From the NCBI RefSeq assembly GCF_001476905.1, contig NZ_LDTE01000018.1:1-53031 (forward strand): a stretch of DNA of 53,031 bases, read 5' to 3'. The translations under genes were made by a program, and so were the position numbers. The DNA is from Sphingomonas sanguinis. Its GTDB lineage: Bacteria; Pseudomonadota; Alphaproteobacteria; Sphingomonadales; Sphingomonadaceae. Each line of letters starts with the position of its first letter. Positions within the stretch are counted from its first letter, which is position 1. Shown here piece after piece: positions 1-8,943 of the stretch. The notes under the pieces are model-generated. The model was not told the origin of the DNA, did no database searches, and saw only the letters and a program-made list of their open reading frames with translations.

Positions 1-2967
1 GCGGTCATCGCCGCCAAGCCTGCCGAGCGCCGCGCGATGCTGGAGGAAGCGGCCGGCATCGCCGGGCTGCACGTCCGCCGCCGCGATGCCGAGGGCAAGC
101 TGCGCGCGACCGAGGCGAACCTGACGCGGCTGGACGAGGCGATTGCCGATCAGGATGCCCGCATCGCCACCCTGCGGCGACAGGCGCGCGCGGCGGAGCG
201 CTATCGCCTGCTCTCCGAGCAGATCCGTCTGGCCGAGGCGCGGATGATCTTCGCCCGCTGGCGCGACGCCGCCGGGGCCGCCGCCACCGCCAAGGCCGAA
301 GCCGAGGCCGCCGAGGCCCAGGTCGCCAGCACGACCGCCGCCGAGCGGGACGCCGCCCAAGCGCAGGAGGCGGCCGCGCTGCTCGCCGCGCGCACCCGCG
401 CCGCCGCCTTGGCCGCGCGCGATGCCCTGAGCGAGGCGGGCCATGCCCTGTCGCGTACGCGCGACCGCCGCCACGGCCTGCAACGCCGGATCGAGGAATT
501 GGCGACCACCCGTGCGCGGTTGGCCGAGGACCGGGCGCGCGAGGACTCGTTGGCGCATGACGCCGCCGCCGCGATCGGGCGGCTGGTCGAGGAGCGCGAG
601 GATCTGTACGCGCGCATCGCCCATGCCATGCAGGCCATGCCCCGGCTCGACGCGCTGCTGGCCGAGGCGGAGACGAAGAATCGCGATGCCGAGGTGGCGC
701 TCGCCCGGGCGCTGTCCGCCCAGGCGGCGGAGGCTGCCGAGCGCCGGATCGCCGAAGCCGCGCTCGCCCATGCGCAAGGCCGCCATGCCCGTGCCGAACG
801 CGACGCCCGTGCCGTCGCCGCCGCGATCGAGGCGCTGCCCGACATGGCCGAACAAGAGGCCGCCCGCGAAGCCGCCGTCGCGACCCAGACCGCCGCCCGG
901 ATCGATGCGGACAAGGCGCACGCCGCGCTTGGCTGGGCCGAGGAAAGCGAGCTGACCGCCAGCGCCGAGCGCGATGCAGCCGAGGCGACCCGCGCCCGCG
1001 CCATCGCCGCGCTCGCCGCGCTGGATGCCGAAGCGGCAACGCTGACCCGCGCGACCGAGCGCAAGAGCGGCGACCGGCTGCTCGACGAGGTGCAGGCCGA
1101 ACCCGGGTTCGAGCGGGCGCTGGCGGCGGCGCTGGGCGACGAGCTGGATACGCCACTGGTCGACTGGCACGGCTCGGACGTCTCGCCCGGCGATCCCGCC
1201 CCGCCGATCGGGACGCTGAGCCTGGGCGAACGGATCGCCGCGCCGCCGACGCTCGCCCGGAGGCTGTCGCAGATTTTCCTAGTCGAGGTGGATTCGGGCC
1301 AGCCCCTGGCGGTCGGGCAGCGGCTGGTCACGCGCGAGGGGCGGCTGCGACGCTGGGACGGCTATATCGGCGAGGGCGGCGGCGCGGCCGCGGCCGAGCG
1401 GATGGAGCGGCGCAACCGGCTGGCCGCGCTGGAGGCGGAGCATCCGGCGGCCGAGGCCGCGGTTCAGGCCGCGACCGAGGCGCGGGCGGTGATCGAGGAT
1501 CGCATCGCCCGCGCCCGCGCCGCCGCCGCCAGTGCGCGCACGCTCCACGCCACCGCCGTCACCAACTTGCGCGATGCCCAGCGCGCCGAGGACCGCGCGC
1601 AGGCGGTGATCGAGCGGCTGACCGCCCAGCGCGCCGACCTCGCCACCCGCGCCGAACGGATCGCCGCCGAGATGGACGAGGCGCGCGCAGAGTGCGACCG
1701 TGCCGAGGCGGCGCTGGCGGCGCTGCCCGATGGCTCGGCGAGCGCGGCGGAGACGGCGCGGCTGCAGACCGAGACGCAGCTGGCGCGCTCGGCGGTGGCA
1801 CTCGCCCGGTCGGAACGGACGACGCTGGAGCGCAGCCTGACGCAGACCCGCGACCGGCTGGCCGCCGCGACATCGGAGGCGGAAAGCTGGGACCAGCGCG
1901 CAGGCCAGGCGGCGGGACGGATCGCCGACATGGATGCCCGCGCCGCCGCACTGGACCAGGATGCCGCCGCACTCGCGGACCGCCCGGCGCAGCTCGCCGA
2001 GGAGATCGCCACCCTCGCCGCCGCGCACGACAGCGCCAAGGTCGAGGCCGAACGCACGCAAGACGAGGAGGCGGAGGCCGAACGCACTCTTCGCGCCGCC
2101 GAGGCCGCCCATGCCGGGGCCAATGCCCTGTTGTCGGCGGCGCGGGAGGCGCGCGCGGGAGCGCTGGCACGGGTCGAGAATCACGAGCTTCGCCGGGTCG
2201 AACTGGGCCGCGTGTCGGGCGAGCGCTTCGCCTGCCCTGCCCCGGTCCTGCCCGAAAAGCTGGGATTCGAGAGCGCGGGCGTGGGCTCGCCCCAGGCCGA
2301 GGCCGCCGCGCACGACAAGCTGTCCGCCGATCGCGAGCGGATCGGCCCGGTCAACCTGGTCGCCGAACAGGAACTGGCCGAGCTGGAGGCGAGCGGCGCG
2401 GCGAGTGCCGCCGAGCGCGAGGATCTGGTCCAGGCGGTGGCGCGACTGCGCGGCTCGATCGGGCTGCTCAACCGTGAGGGACGGCAGCGGCTGCTGGAGG
2501 CGTTCGAGGCGGTGAACGGCCATTTCCAGACGCTGTTCGCGACGCTGTTCGACGGCGGATCGGCGCATCTGGCGCTGGTCGATTCGGACGATCCACTGGA
2601 GGCGGGGCTGGAGATCATGGCGCAGCCGCCGGGCAAAAGGCTTCAGTCGCTGACCCTGCTGTCGGGCGGCGAACAGGCGCTGACGGCGGTGGCGCTGATC
2701 TTCGGGCTGTTCCTGACCAACCCGGCGCCGATCTGCGTACTGGACGAAGTCGATGCGCCGCTGGACGATGCCAATATCGACCGCTTCTGCGGGCTGCTCG
2801 ACCGGATGACCCGTGAGACGGATACGCGCTATCTGATCGTCACGCACAATGCCGTGACGATGAGCCGGATGCACCGGCTGTTCGGCGTGACGATGATCGA
2901 ACGCGGGGTCAGCCGGCTGGTGTCGGTGGACCTGCAGGCGGCGGAGACATTGCTGGCGGCGGAGTGA
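1..2967 (+). CDS. smc: Chromosome segregation protein SMC (5' end missing)
   Basis: The reading frame is open from base 1, so the start and the Walker A region lie outside the window; about 988 residues are visible. SMC is the ATPase of the condensin complex that compacts and segregates the chromosome. The visible part opens with the SMC-specific AKPAERRAMLEEAAGI stretch. It continues through a very long Ala/Glu/Arg-rich coiled coil, a hinge region at about residues 355–460 (GDRLLDEV to WDGYIGEGGG), a second coiled coil, the ABC signature LSGGEQALTAVAL near 884 and the Walker B motif CVLDEVDAPLDDAN near 910. Use of 'SGGEQ' with a DEVDAPLDD Walker B is typical of bacterial SMC. Truncation is only due to the window edge. 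No terminator is visible before the convergent gene at 3012. Confidence 0.95.
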   Translation, partial: AVIAAKPAERRAMLEEAAGIAGLHVRRRDAEGKLRATEANLTRLDEAIADQDARIATLRRQARAAERYRLLSEQIRLAEARMIFARWRDAAGAAATAKAEAEAAEAQVASTTAAERDAAQAQEAAALLAARTRAAALAARDALSEAGHALSRTRDRRHGLQRRIEELATTRARLAEDRAREDSLAHDAAAAIGRLVEEREDLYARIAHAMQAMPRLDALLAEAETKNRDAEVALARALSAQAAEAAERRIAEAALAHAQGRHARAERDARAVAAAIEALPDMAEQEAAREAAVATQTAARIDADKAHAALGWAEESELTASAERDAAEATRARAIAALAALDAEAATLTRATERKSGDRLLDEVQAEPGFERALAAALGDELDTPLVDWHGSDVSPGDPAPPIGTLSLGERIAAPPTLARRLSQIFLVEVDSGQPLAVGQRLVTREGRLRRWDGYIGEGGGAAAAERMERRNRLAALEAEHPAAEAAVQAATEARAVIEDRIARARAAAASARTLHATAVTNLRDAQRAEDRAQAVIERLTAQRADLATRAERIAAEMDEARAECDRAEAALAALPDGSASAAETARLQTETQLARSAVALARSERTTLERSLTQTRDRLAAATSEAESWDQRAGQAAGRIADMDARAAALDQDAAALADRPAQLAEEIATLAAAHDSAKVEAERTQDEEAEAERTLRAAEAAHAGANALLSAAREARAGALARVENHELRRVELGRVSGERFACPAPVLPEKLGFESAGVGSPQAEAAAHDKLSADRERIGPVNLVAEQELAELEASGAASAAEREDLVQAVARLRGSIGLLNREGRQRLLEAFEAVNGHFQTLFATLFDGGSAHLALVDSDDPLEAGLEIMAQPPGKRLQSLTLLSGGEQALTAVALIFGLFLTNPAPICVLDEVDAPLDDANIDRFCGLLDRMTRETDTRYLIVTHNAVTMSRMHRLFGVTMIERGVSRLVSVDLQAAETLLAAE

Positions 2968-3011
2968 GATTGGCCCACGGGTCGCGCATGGCCGCCCCGC
3001 GGATCAAAGCT

Positions 3012-3476
3012 CTATCGACGCGAGACGCTGGCAAGCTTCCAGCCGCCGTCTTCCTTGGCCAATCGGACGGAAAGCCGCCATGGCTTTGCGCCACTGCCCA
3101 GCGTCACGATCGTCTGGGCGGTATTGCCGCGAACCATGGCCGGGGTCGATGCGACATGACCGATCCATGAATCCATATAGTCCTGCGCCTTGACGAAGTA
3201 ATCGGCCTCCATGCCGTCCGGACTGGCGATCTGCCGGGCGATGCTCGCGCGGAGCGACTTGCTCACGTAACGGGCATAGACCTGAGGCTCGTCGGTCGGC
3301 TCCTTGTCATGGGCCATCAGGCCGACATACCAGGTATAAAAATCCCGTGCGACGGCATCAGGCGCTTTGAGCCGTGGTGCCGTAACCGCCATTGCGGTCG
3401 CATCGGCGGGGAGGTTGCCGATCACCGTGGCCGAGGCCACGCATGCCGCCGCGATCGTCCGAATGCCGGGATTCAT
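3012..3476 (-). CDS. Secreted DUF3828-like protein, possible immunity partner of the amidase upstream
   Basis: 154 residues. The N-terminus (MNPGIRTIAAACVASATVIG, then an Ala-rich stretch) looks like a Sec signal peptide, placing the product in the periplasm. The rest resembles the DUF3828 (YbjP/YqhG-like) family: FYTWYVGLM near the start of the domain, YFVKAQDYMDSWIGH in the middle and a closing LAKEDGGWKLASVSRR. The start overlaps the stop of the CHAP gene (3473–3904) by 4 bp, so the two are probably translationally coupled. A periplasmic partner next to a peptidoglycan-amidase-like protein suggests an immunity role; that role is inference from context and architecture, since the family has no settled function. 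Base composition looks less GC-rich than smc and the pdxH operon on either side. Confidence 0.8.
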   Translation of the reverse strand: MNPGIRTIAAACVASATVIGNLPADATAMAVTAPRLKAPDAVARDFYTWYVGLMAHDKEPTDEPQVYARYVSKSLRASIARQIASPDGMEADYFVKAQDYMDSWIGHVASTPAMVRGNTAQTIVTLGSGAKPWRLSVRLAKEDGGWKLASVSRR

Positions 3477-3904
3477 GGCCTTGCCTTTCCGGCGGGCACG
3501 CCCACCTGTTCGTCAGCGCGGCTTGCGGTGCCTGCGCCGGGATAACGATAGATTTGATAGGATGGCTTCAGCTTGCGATAACTCGGCCCCGGATAAAAGC
3601 CGTGCAACTGCTTGAAATCGGAAATCCAGTAGCGGCCGTCATACGTGCAGATATGGCCATGCGGATGGCCCTTTATCGGTTGAATGATCGCGATATCGCC
3701 AGTCCGAAAGCCGGTGGCCAGTGCGCCTTGGGAAACGAAACCGACCTTCGTGAGGCTGCTGCCATAGTCTTTGGCAGATGTATGGCGGACCAGCGCCACA
3801 CCGCCCGCCTCTACGGCTTCACGCACATATCTGGCGCATTGTCCGCGACTCGCGTCTCTCGCGTGAAGCCGCAGATGTTTCAGCGCCGCGTCCACGTTCC
3901 ACAT
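3473..3904 (-). CDS. CHAP-type cysteine amidase/endopeptidase, putative exported effector
   Basis: 143 residues without a signal peptide. The N-terminus MWNVDAALKHLRLHARDAS is followed by RGQCARYVREAVEAGG with the presumed nucleophile C23. HPHGHICTYDG carries the presumed catalytic H84 and WISDF the presumed acidic residue D96; this order matches the CHAP/NlpC-P60 papain-like fold. YGSSLTKVGF and the RTGDIAII strand are also typical. CHAP enzymes cut amide bonds in peptidoglycan. A small, leaderless CHAP protein that overlaps by 4 bp the gene for a secreted DUF3828 protein looks like an amidase effector with its immunity protein, as in type VI secretion cargo. No secretion genes are in the window, so that reading is inference. 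It could instead act on the cell's own wall after lysis or by an unknown export route. Confidence 0.8.
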   Translation of the reverse strand: MWNVDAALKHLRLHARDASRGQCARYVREAVEAGGVALVRHTSAKDYGSSLTKVGFVSQGALATGFRTGDIAIIQPIKGHPHGHICTYDGRYWISDFKQLHGFYPGPSYRKLKPSYQIYRYPGAGTASRADEQVGVPAGKARP

Positions 3905-3988
3905 CAGCCGATGCTCTCATCGTAGAAACTGCGCGCAATAATAAAGCGATGATAGGACGATCGCAACGATTCACCGATCGACACGCGA

Positions 3989-4795
3989 TCACGGCAGCAG
4001 GAACGTCCCCTCGATCACCGTCACGCATCCGCCGCCCAGGATCACCCGGTCGCCGTCCAGCCGACAGGTCAGCCGCCCGCCCCGCGCGCTGGCCTGTTCG
4101 GCGGTGAACGCGTCGCGGCCCAGCTTTTCCGTCCAATAGGGCGTGATGACCGCATGGGCCGCACCCGTCACCGGGTCCTCGTCGATGGCGAAGGCGGGTA
4201 CGAAGACTCGGCTGACCACATCCGCCTCGCCCGCCGCGCCGCGCGCGGTCAGGATGACGACATAGCGCCCCGCCCTGGCCAGTGCGGTGAAGTCGGGCGT
4301 ACACCGCCGCACGGTTGCCGCCTCGTCCACCACGACGACGGAATAGCCCGCCGGATGGCGCAGCGTCTCGACCACGCCATCGACGCCCAGCGCCTCGACC
4401 ACGGCGGGCAGCGACTCGGACGACGGCGTGCGCTCGGGCAAGGACAGGCTATAGCCTAGCCCGTCGCGTGCCACCTCCAGCACCCCGGCATGGCGCGTGG
4501 CGAAGCGCACCCGGTCCCGCGTCGTATCCGACGACAGCACGACATGCCCGCTCGCCAGCGTGGCATGGCCGCACATCTCCACCTCGTCACCCGGCGTGAA
4601 CCAGCGCAGGTCGAAATCCGCCTCGTCGCCCTCATGCGGCACGAGGAAGGCGGTTTCGGACAGGTTGTTCTCCTGCGCGACCGCCAGCAGCGTGGCGTCG
4701 TCCAGCCAGGCGGACAACATCATCACCGCCGCCGGATTGCCGCCAAAGGCTGCGTCGGCAAAGGCATCGACCTGGGTGAAGGGAATGCGCATCAA
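3989..4795 (-). CDS. PhzF-family isomerase/epimerase-like protein
   Basis: 268 residues, normal length for the PhzF family (diaminopimelate epimerase-like fold, two similar halves). The N-terminus IPFTQVDAFADAAFGGNPAAV is the family hallmark, followed by NNLSETAFLVP with the conserved Glu used as the acid/base in PhzF. The second half contains GAAHAVITPYW and GGRLTCRLDGDRVILGG. Most members outside phenazine clusters have unknown substrates, and no phenazine genes are present, so a named reaction is not justified. The start overlaps the stop of the cation transporter by 4 bp (4792–4795), making it the third gene of the pdxH operon. Confidence 0.9.
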   Translation of the reverse strand: MMRIPFTQVDAFADAAFGGNPAAVMMLSAWLDDATLLAVAQENNLSETAFLVPHEGDEADFDLRWFTPGDEVEMCGHATLASGHVVLSSDTTRDRVRFATRHAGVLEVARDGLGYSLSLPERTPSSESLPAVVEALGVDGVVETLRHPAGYSVVVVDEAATVRRCTPDFTALARAGRYVVILTARGAAGEADVVSRVFVPAFAIDEDPVTGAAHAVITPYWTEKLGRDAFTAEQASARGGRLTCRLDGDRVILGGGCVTVIEGTFLLP

Positions 4796-5745
4796 TAGCC
4801 GACGCGCTTGCCGAACCAGTGCGGGGTCACGTCCGCCTCGACCAGCGGATTGTCGGTATCGACATGGCCTTCGGGATCGAGGTGGATCAGCACCTCGACC
4901 TTGGGGAAGGCACGGCGCAGCGCCCGCTCGACGCCCTCGACCACGTCATGCGCGGCGGCGACCGTCATGTTGCGGTCGACCTCCATATGGAACTGCGCAA
5001 AGTCGTGGCTACCCGAGCGACGGGTGCGGAAGTCGTGAATGCCCTTCAGACCCGGCTGGCGCGCGGCGACGTCGAGAAAGGCGGCGCGCTGGTCGTCGGA
5101 CCATTCCTTGTCCATCAGCTGGTCGATCGCGGTCGAGGACGCCTGGAACGCGCCCCAGGCCAGCCACAGCGCGATGGCAATGCCGAAGATCGGGTCCGCG
5201 CCGTGCCAGCCGAGATACTGGTCGAGCACCATCGCGATGATGACCGATCCGTTGAGCATCACGTCCGACTGGTAATGGACATTGTCCGCCAGGATCGCGA
5301 CCGATCCGGTACGGCGGATGACGCTGCGCTGATAGGCAAGCAGAACGACGGTCGCGGCGATCGCGATCACCGACACGCCAATGCCGAACTCGGCATCGCT
5401 GGTCGGATTGTCCGCGCCCAGCGCCATGACCGCGCGCCAGGCGATGCCCGCCGCCGAGGCGGTGATGAGCGCCACCTGGAACAGGGCCGCCAGCGCCTCT
5501 GCCTTGCCATGGCCGAACCGGTGGTCATGGTCCGCCGGGGTCGCCGCCAGCCGCACGCCGTACAGCGTCACCAAGCTGGCGAGCAGGTCGAGCGCGGTGT
5601 CGGCGAGCGAGCCCAGCATCGCGACCGATCCGGTCCGCCACGCGGCAAAACCCTTCAGCGCCAGCAGGAACAGCGCCATGGCGACGCTGGCCAGCGCCGC
5701 GCGGGTCGCCAGCGGAATGACTCTCTTACGTTCGTCCTGGGTCAC
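4792..5745 (-). CDS. Cation diffusion facilitator (CDF) metal efflux transporter
   Basis: 317 residues. CDF proteins export Zn(II), Fe(II) or related ions by proton antiport. Six membrane segments are predictable. TM2 has the DxxxD metal site (LADTALD, D49 and D53), followed by the cytoplasmic HDHRFGHGKAEALAALFQ loop. TM5 has the second half of the site in DNVHYQSDV (HxxxD). The C-terminal cytoplasmic domain carries VDRNMTVAAAHDVVEGVE and VEVLIHLDPEG, typical of the CDF dimerisation domain. The layout is closest to FieF/YiiP. The metal cannot be told from sequence alone. It overlaps pdxH upstream and phzF-like downstream by 4 bp each. Confidence 0.93.
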   Translation of the reverse strand: MTQDERKRVIPLATRAALASVAMALFLLALKGFAAWRTGSVAMLGSLADTALDLLASLVTLYGVRLAATPADHDHRFGHGKAEALAALFQVALITASAAGIAWRAVMALGADNPTSDAEFGIGVSVIAIAATVVLLAYQRSVIRRTGSVAILADNVHYQSDVMLNGSVIIAMVLDQYLGWHGADPIFGIAIALWLAWGAFQASSTAIDQLMDKEWSDDQRAAFLDVAARQPGLKGIHDFRTRRSGSHDFAQFHMEVDRNMTVAAAHDVVEGVERALRRAFPKVEVLIHLDPEGHVDTDNPLVEADVTPHWFGKRVGY

Positions 5746-6323
5746 GGAAACAGCAATCCTTCGTCCCAGCCACCTTCGGCCGTACGGGTGAAAACCCGGC
5801 GCTCATGCAGCCGGTGTTCGCGGTCGAGCCAGAACTCGATCCGTTGCGGGGTCACGCGATATCCGCCCCAATGCGGCGGGCGCGGCACGACGCCGCCCTC
5901 GAACCGGGCGCGCATCGCCTCGAATCGCGCCTCGAACGTCTCACGCGCGTCGAGCGGGCGCGATTGCTCCGAAGCCCAGGCGCCCAGCTGCGAGTCGCGG
6001 CCACGGCTGGCGAAATAGGCGTCCGACTCGGCATCATCGACGCGCGAGACCCGTCCCTCGATGCGGACCTGGCGACGTAGCGACTTCCAGTGGAACAGCA
6101 GCGCGGCCTTGCTGCCCTCGCCCAGCTCCTGCGCCTTGCGGCTTTCGCGGTTGGTGTAGAACACGAATCCGCGCTCGTCATGGCCCTTGAGCAGCACCAT
6201 GCGCACCGATGGCTGCCCGGTCGAGTCGACCGTCGCCAGCGCCATCGCGTTGGAATCGTTGATTTCGCTCGCCCGCGCCTCGGCGAACCAGGCGCGGAAG
6301 AGTGCATGGGGATCGTCTGCCAT
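5742..6323 (-). CDS. pdxH: Pyridoxine/pyridoxamine 5'-phosphate oxidase
   Basis: Makes pyridoxal 5'-phosphate from PNP or PMP using FMN and oxygen. The start at MADDPHALFRAWF gives 193 residues, close to the usual length; an in-frame ATG four codons upstream is possible but lies in weakly conserved sequence. Conserved blocks are PSVRMVLLKGHDERGFVFYTN (FMN contact), SRKAQELGEG, ALLFHWKSLRRQVRIEG, the substrate loop FASRGRDSQLGAWAS, and the C-terminal WGGYRVTPQRIEFW with RLHERRVF. First gene of a minus-strand operon with a CDF transporter and a PhzF-like protein, all joined by 4-bp ATGA overlaps. The region upstream (6324–6486) is shared with the divergent ATP-grasp gene. Confidence 0.95.
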   Translation of the reverse strand: MADDPHALFRAWFAEARASEINDSNAMALATVDSTGQPSVRMVLLKGHDERGFVFYTNRESRKAQELGEGSKAALLFHWKSLRRQVRIEGRVSRVDDAESDAYFASRGRDSQLGAWASEQSRPLDARETFEARFEAMRARFEGGVVPRPPHWGGYRVTPQRIEFWLDREHRLHERRVFTRTAEGGWDEGLLFP

Positions 6324-6486
6324 GCGCCCGCCCATACGCCTGTGGGCCGGGAAAACCAACGTCACGAACGGAAACGCTGAGTCCTGACCTCATGGCTTTG
6401 ACGACCAAGGATTTATTCGGGCCGAACCGGCCCACCACCAATCATGTGTTGCAACATCGGTCCGATGCGGCGATTTTCCGCCCCCC

Positions 6487-8943
6487 ATGGACCCCGCAGA
6501 GGACAGCCCCGCCCAGGCCGCCGCCTGGATCGCCGCCTATCGCGCCACCGCGGGCGAGGCGGACGTGCTGGCGGGCTCCGACAACCCCGCCTGGCGCGCG
6601 ATGCTGGAGGAACTGGCCGCCGTCGCCAGCGACCTGGCCCATGCGCGCGAACGGGTGCAGCGGCACGCCGCCGATATCGGCACCGGTTTCCGCATCATCG
6701 GCGAAACCGACGAGCGCCCCTGGCCCGTCTCCCCCGTTCCCCTGCTGATCGACAGCGGCGAATGGGCGGGGATCGCGGCGGGCGTGACCCAGCGCGCCGA
6801 TCTGCTGGAGACGATCCTCGCCGATCTCTACGGCCCTGGACGGCTGGTGGCGGAGGGACATATCCCCGCCGCACTGGCGACCGGCAGCCCCTATTTCCTG
6901 CGGCCGATGGTCGGCGTCACGCCGCCGGGCGGCCATCATCTGAGCTTCGTCGCCTTCGACCTGGCGCGCGGGCCGGACGGCGAGTGGCGGGTGCTGGCCG
7001 ATCACCTGCGCAATCCGGCGGGTGCGGGCTATGCGCTGGAGAACCGCTTGGCGGTCAGCCGGACGCTGGGCGGCCTGCAGAACCGGCTGAACGTGGAACG
7101 GCACGCCCCCTTTTTCGCCGCCTTTCGCGCCGGGCTCGCCGCGCAATGCCGCCGCGCCGATCCGCGCATCGGCCTGCTGACGCCCGGCCGTTTCAACCCC
7201 AGCTATCCCGAGCAAGCGCATCTGGCACGTTATCTGGGCCTGTTGCTGGTCGAGGGCGCCGACCTCGCCGCGATCGAGGGACAGGTCTATGTCCGCACCG
7301 TCGCGGGGCTGAAGCGGATCGACGCGCTGTGGCGGCGGCTCGATCCCCGGATGCTCGACCCGCTGGCTTTCGACAGCCATTCGCAGATCGGCGTGCCCGG
7401 CCTGATCGACGCCTATGTCGAGGGGCAGGTGGTCATCGCCAATGCGCCGGGTGCGGGCGTGATGGAGAGCCCGGCCGTCTCCGCCTTCCTGCCTGCCCTG
7501 GCCAAGCATCTGTCGGGCGAGGCACTCCGGCTGCCCAATATCGCGACCTGGTGGTGCGGCGGCCCGGCCCAGGCGGCGCATGTCGCCGAACATCTCGACC
7601 GGCTGCTGATCGCCCCGGCCTTCGGCCCCCGTCCACTGGGCCTGCCCGATGGCGCGCGGACGGGCGCGAGCCTGTCGCCCGAGGAACGCGCGACGCTGCG
7701 CGACGACATGGCCCGGCGGCCGCAGGATTATGTCGGGCAGGAAATGGTACGCCTGTCGACCATGCCCGTCGTCATCGGCGACCGGCTGGAGCCGCGCCCC
7801 TTCTCCCTGCGGGTCTTCGCCGCGCGCGATGCCGAGGGCCGCTGGACCGTCCTGCCCGGCGGGTTCGGCCGGATCGGCGAGCATCCCGAGGCGACCGCCG
7901 CGATGATCGGCGAGGGCTTGTGGTCCGCCGATGTCTGCATCCACGGGGCCGAGCCGGTGGCCCCAGTCTCGCTGCTCGCCGATCCCGATTCGCTGCATGT
8001 GCGGCGCAATCCGGGGACGCTGCCCAGCCGGGTCGCCGACAATTTCTTCTGGCTCGGCCGCTATCTGGAGCGGGGCGAGGCGCTGCTCGCCGCGATCCGG
8101 GTCATGCTGGGCAATTCGATCGATGTCGATGGCGGCGGCGCGCTCGACCCGCGCACGCTGGGGCGGCTGGTTGGGCTCATCACCGGTGGCGGCGCGGCCC
8201 CGCATCCCGACAGCCTGCGCCGCGCCGCCCTCACCCAGTTCGCGCGCACTGCGATGGAGGATGAAGGCTGGCACTCGGTGGCGCGCATCAACCGACTGGC
8301 GCGCGGGATCAGCGAGGGGTCGCGCGACCGGCTGTCCGCCGACATGGTGCGCCTGCTGGAAGCCCCCTTCCCCACCCATCCGGGGATGCTCGACCGGGCG
8401 GGCTCGCTCCAGCGCCGCTATGCCGCCATCGCCGGGCTGTCCGCCGAGCATATGGTCAGGACCACCGCCTGGCGCTTTCACGATCTCGGTCGCCGGGTCG
8501 AACGCGCAATGGCGGTGGCGAGGGCAACGCGGCTGTTCGGCATGGCGGGCGCGTCGGCGGACGACCTGTCCACCCTGCTCGACCTCGCCAACAGCCAGAT
8601 CAGCTATCGCCAGCGTTATCCGACCGGTATCGCGCGCGTCGCGGTGGTCGATCTGGTTGCGCTCGATCCCAACAATCCGCGCGCCCTGGCGTATCAGACC
8701 GCGCGCATCGCCGACTGCCTGTCGCGCCTGCCGGTCCTGTCCGACGACGACATGGCCGAGCCGCAACAGGCCCAGGCGATCGCGGTCCGCGCCGCGCTGG
8801 AAACGGCGGATGCCCGCACCCTCGACGCCGATACGCTGGGCGATGTCGAGCGGCGGCTGGGCCTGCTGTCGGAAGCGATCGCCAGGCGCTATTTCCTGCA
8901 AGGCGCGGAGCCGTTGCGCGCCGGGGGACTTACCCTCGCATGA
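6487..8943 (+). CDS. Circularly permuted ATP-grasp / alpha-E domain fusion protein
   Basis: 818 residues. The first ~500 form a circularly permuted ATP-grasp type 2 domain (old DUF404/DUF407): LLIDSGEWAGIAAGVTQRADLLETIL, DLYGPGRLV, LPALAKHLSGEAL, PNIATWWCGG, LSTMPVVIGDRLEPRPFSLRVF and LPGGFGRIGE. From about residue 502 an alpha-E (DUF403) domain follows: RRNPGTLPSRVADNFFWLGRYLERGE, DEGWHSVARINRL, AWRFHDLGRRVERA and YPTGIARVAVVDLVALDPNNPRALAYQ. These two are often separate adjacent genes; here they are one. With the overlapping transglutaminase they form a known but uncharacterised group predicted to make or edit peptide bonds. The substrate is unknown. No clear Shine–Dalgarno is visible before the ATG. 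Confidence 0.92.
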   Translation: MDPAEDSPAQAAAWIAAYRATAGEADVLAGSDNPAWRAMLEELAAVASDLAHARERVQRHAADIGTGFRIIGETDERPWPVSPVPLLIDSGEWAGIAAGVTQRADLLETILADLYGPGRLVAEGHIPAALATGSPYFLRPMVGVTPPGGHHLSFVAFDLARGPDGEWRVLADHLRNPAGAGYALENRLAVSRTLGGLQNRLNVERHAPFFAAFRAGLAAQCRRADPRIGLLTPGRFNPSYPEQAHLARYLGLLLVEGADLAAIEGQVYVRTVAGLKRIDALWRRLDPRMLDPLAFDSHSQIGVPGLIDAYVEGQVVIANAPGAGVMESPAVSAFLPALAKHLSGEALRLPNIATWWCGGPAQAAHVAEHLDRLLIAPAFGPRPLGLPDGARTGASLSPEERATLRDDMARRPQDYVGQEMVRLSTMPVVIGDRLEPRPFSLRVFAARDAEGRWTVLPGGFGRIGEHPEATAAMIGEGLWSADVCIHGAEPVAPVSLLADPDSLHVRRNPGTLPSRVADNFFWLGRYLERGEALLAAIRVMLGNSIDVDGGGALDPRTLGRLVGLITGGGAAPHPDSLRRAALTQFARTAMEDEGWHSVARINRLARGISEGSRDRLSADMVRLLEAPFPTHPGMLDRAGSLQRRYAAIAGLSAEHMVRTTAWRFHDLGRRVERAMAVARATRLFGMAGASADDLSTLLDLANSQISYRQRYPTGIARVAVVDLVALDPNNPRALAYQTARIADCLSRLPVLSDDDMAEPQQAQAIAVRAALETADARTLDADTLGDVERRLGLLSEAIARRYFLQGAEPLRAGGLTLA

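Noticed and set aside
1279..2874. Long minus-strand open frame opposite smc
   Set aside because: Antisense shadow of a GC-rich coiled-coil gene; the plus-strand frame has the ABC signature and Walker B of SMC.
6302..6748. Short plus-strand frame starting before the ATP-grasp gene (includes MALTTKDLFGPNRP)
   Set aside because: Runs out of frame into the ATP-grasp gene and becomes Pro/Arg-rich; no ribosome binding site and no conserved pattern.
6442..8901. 819-codon minus-strand open frame opposite the ATP-grasp gene
   Set aside because: Composition artefact; His/Arg/Gln-rich translation without any domain, while the plus strand has clear family motifs.
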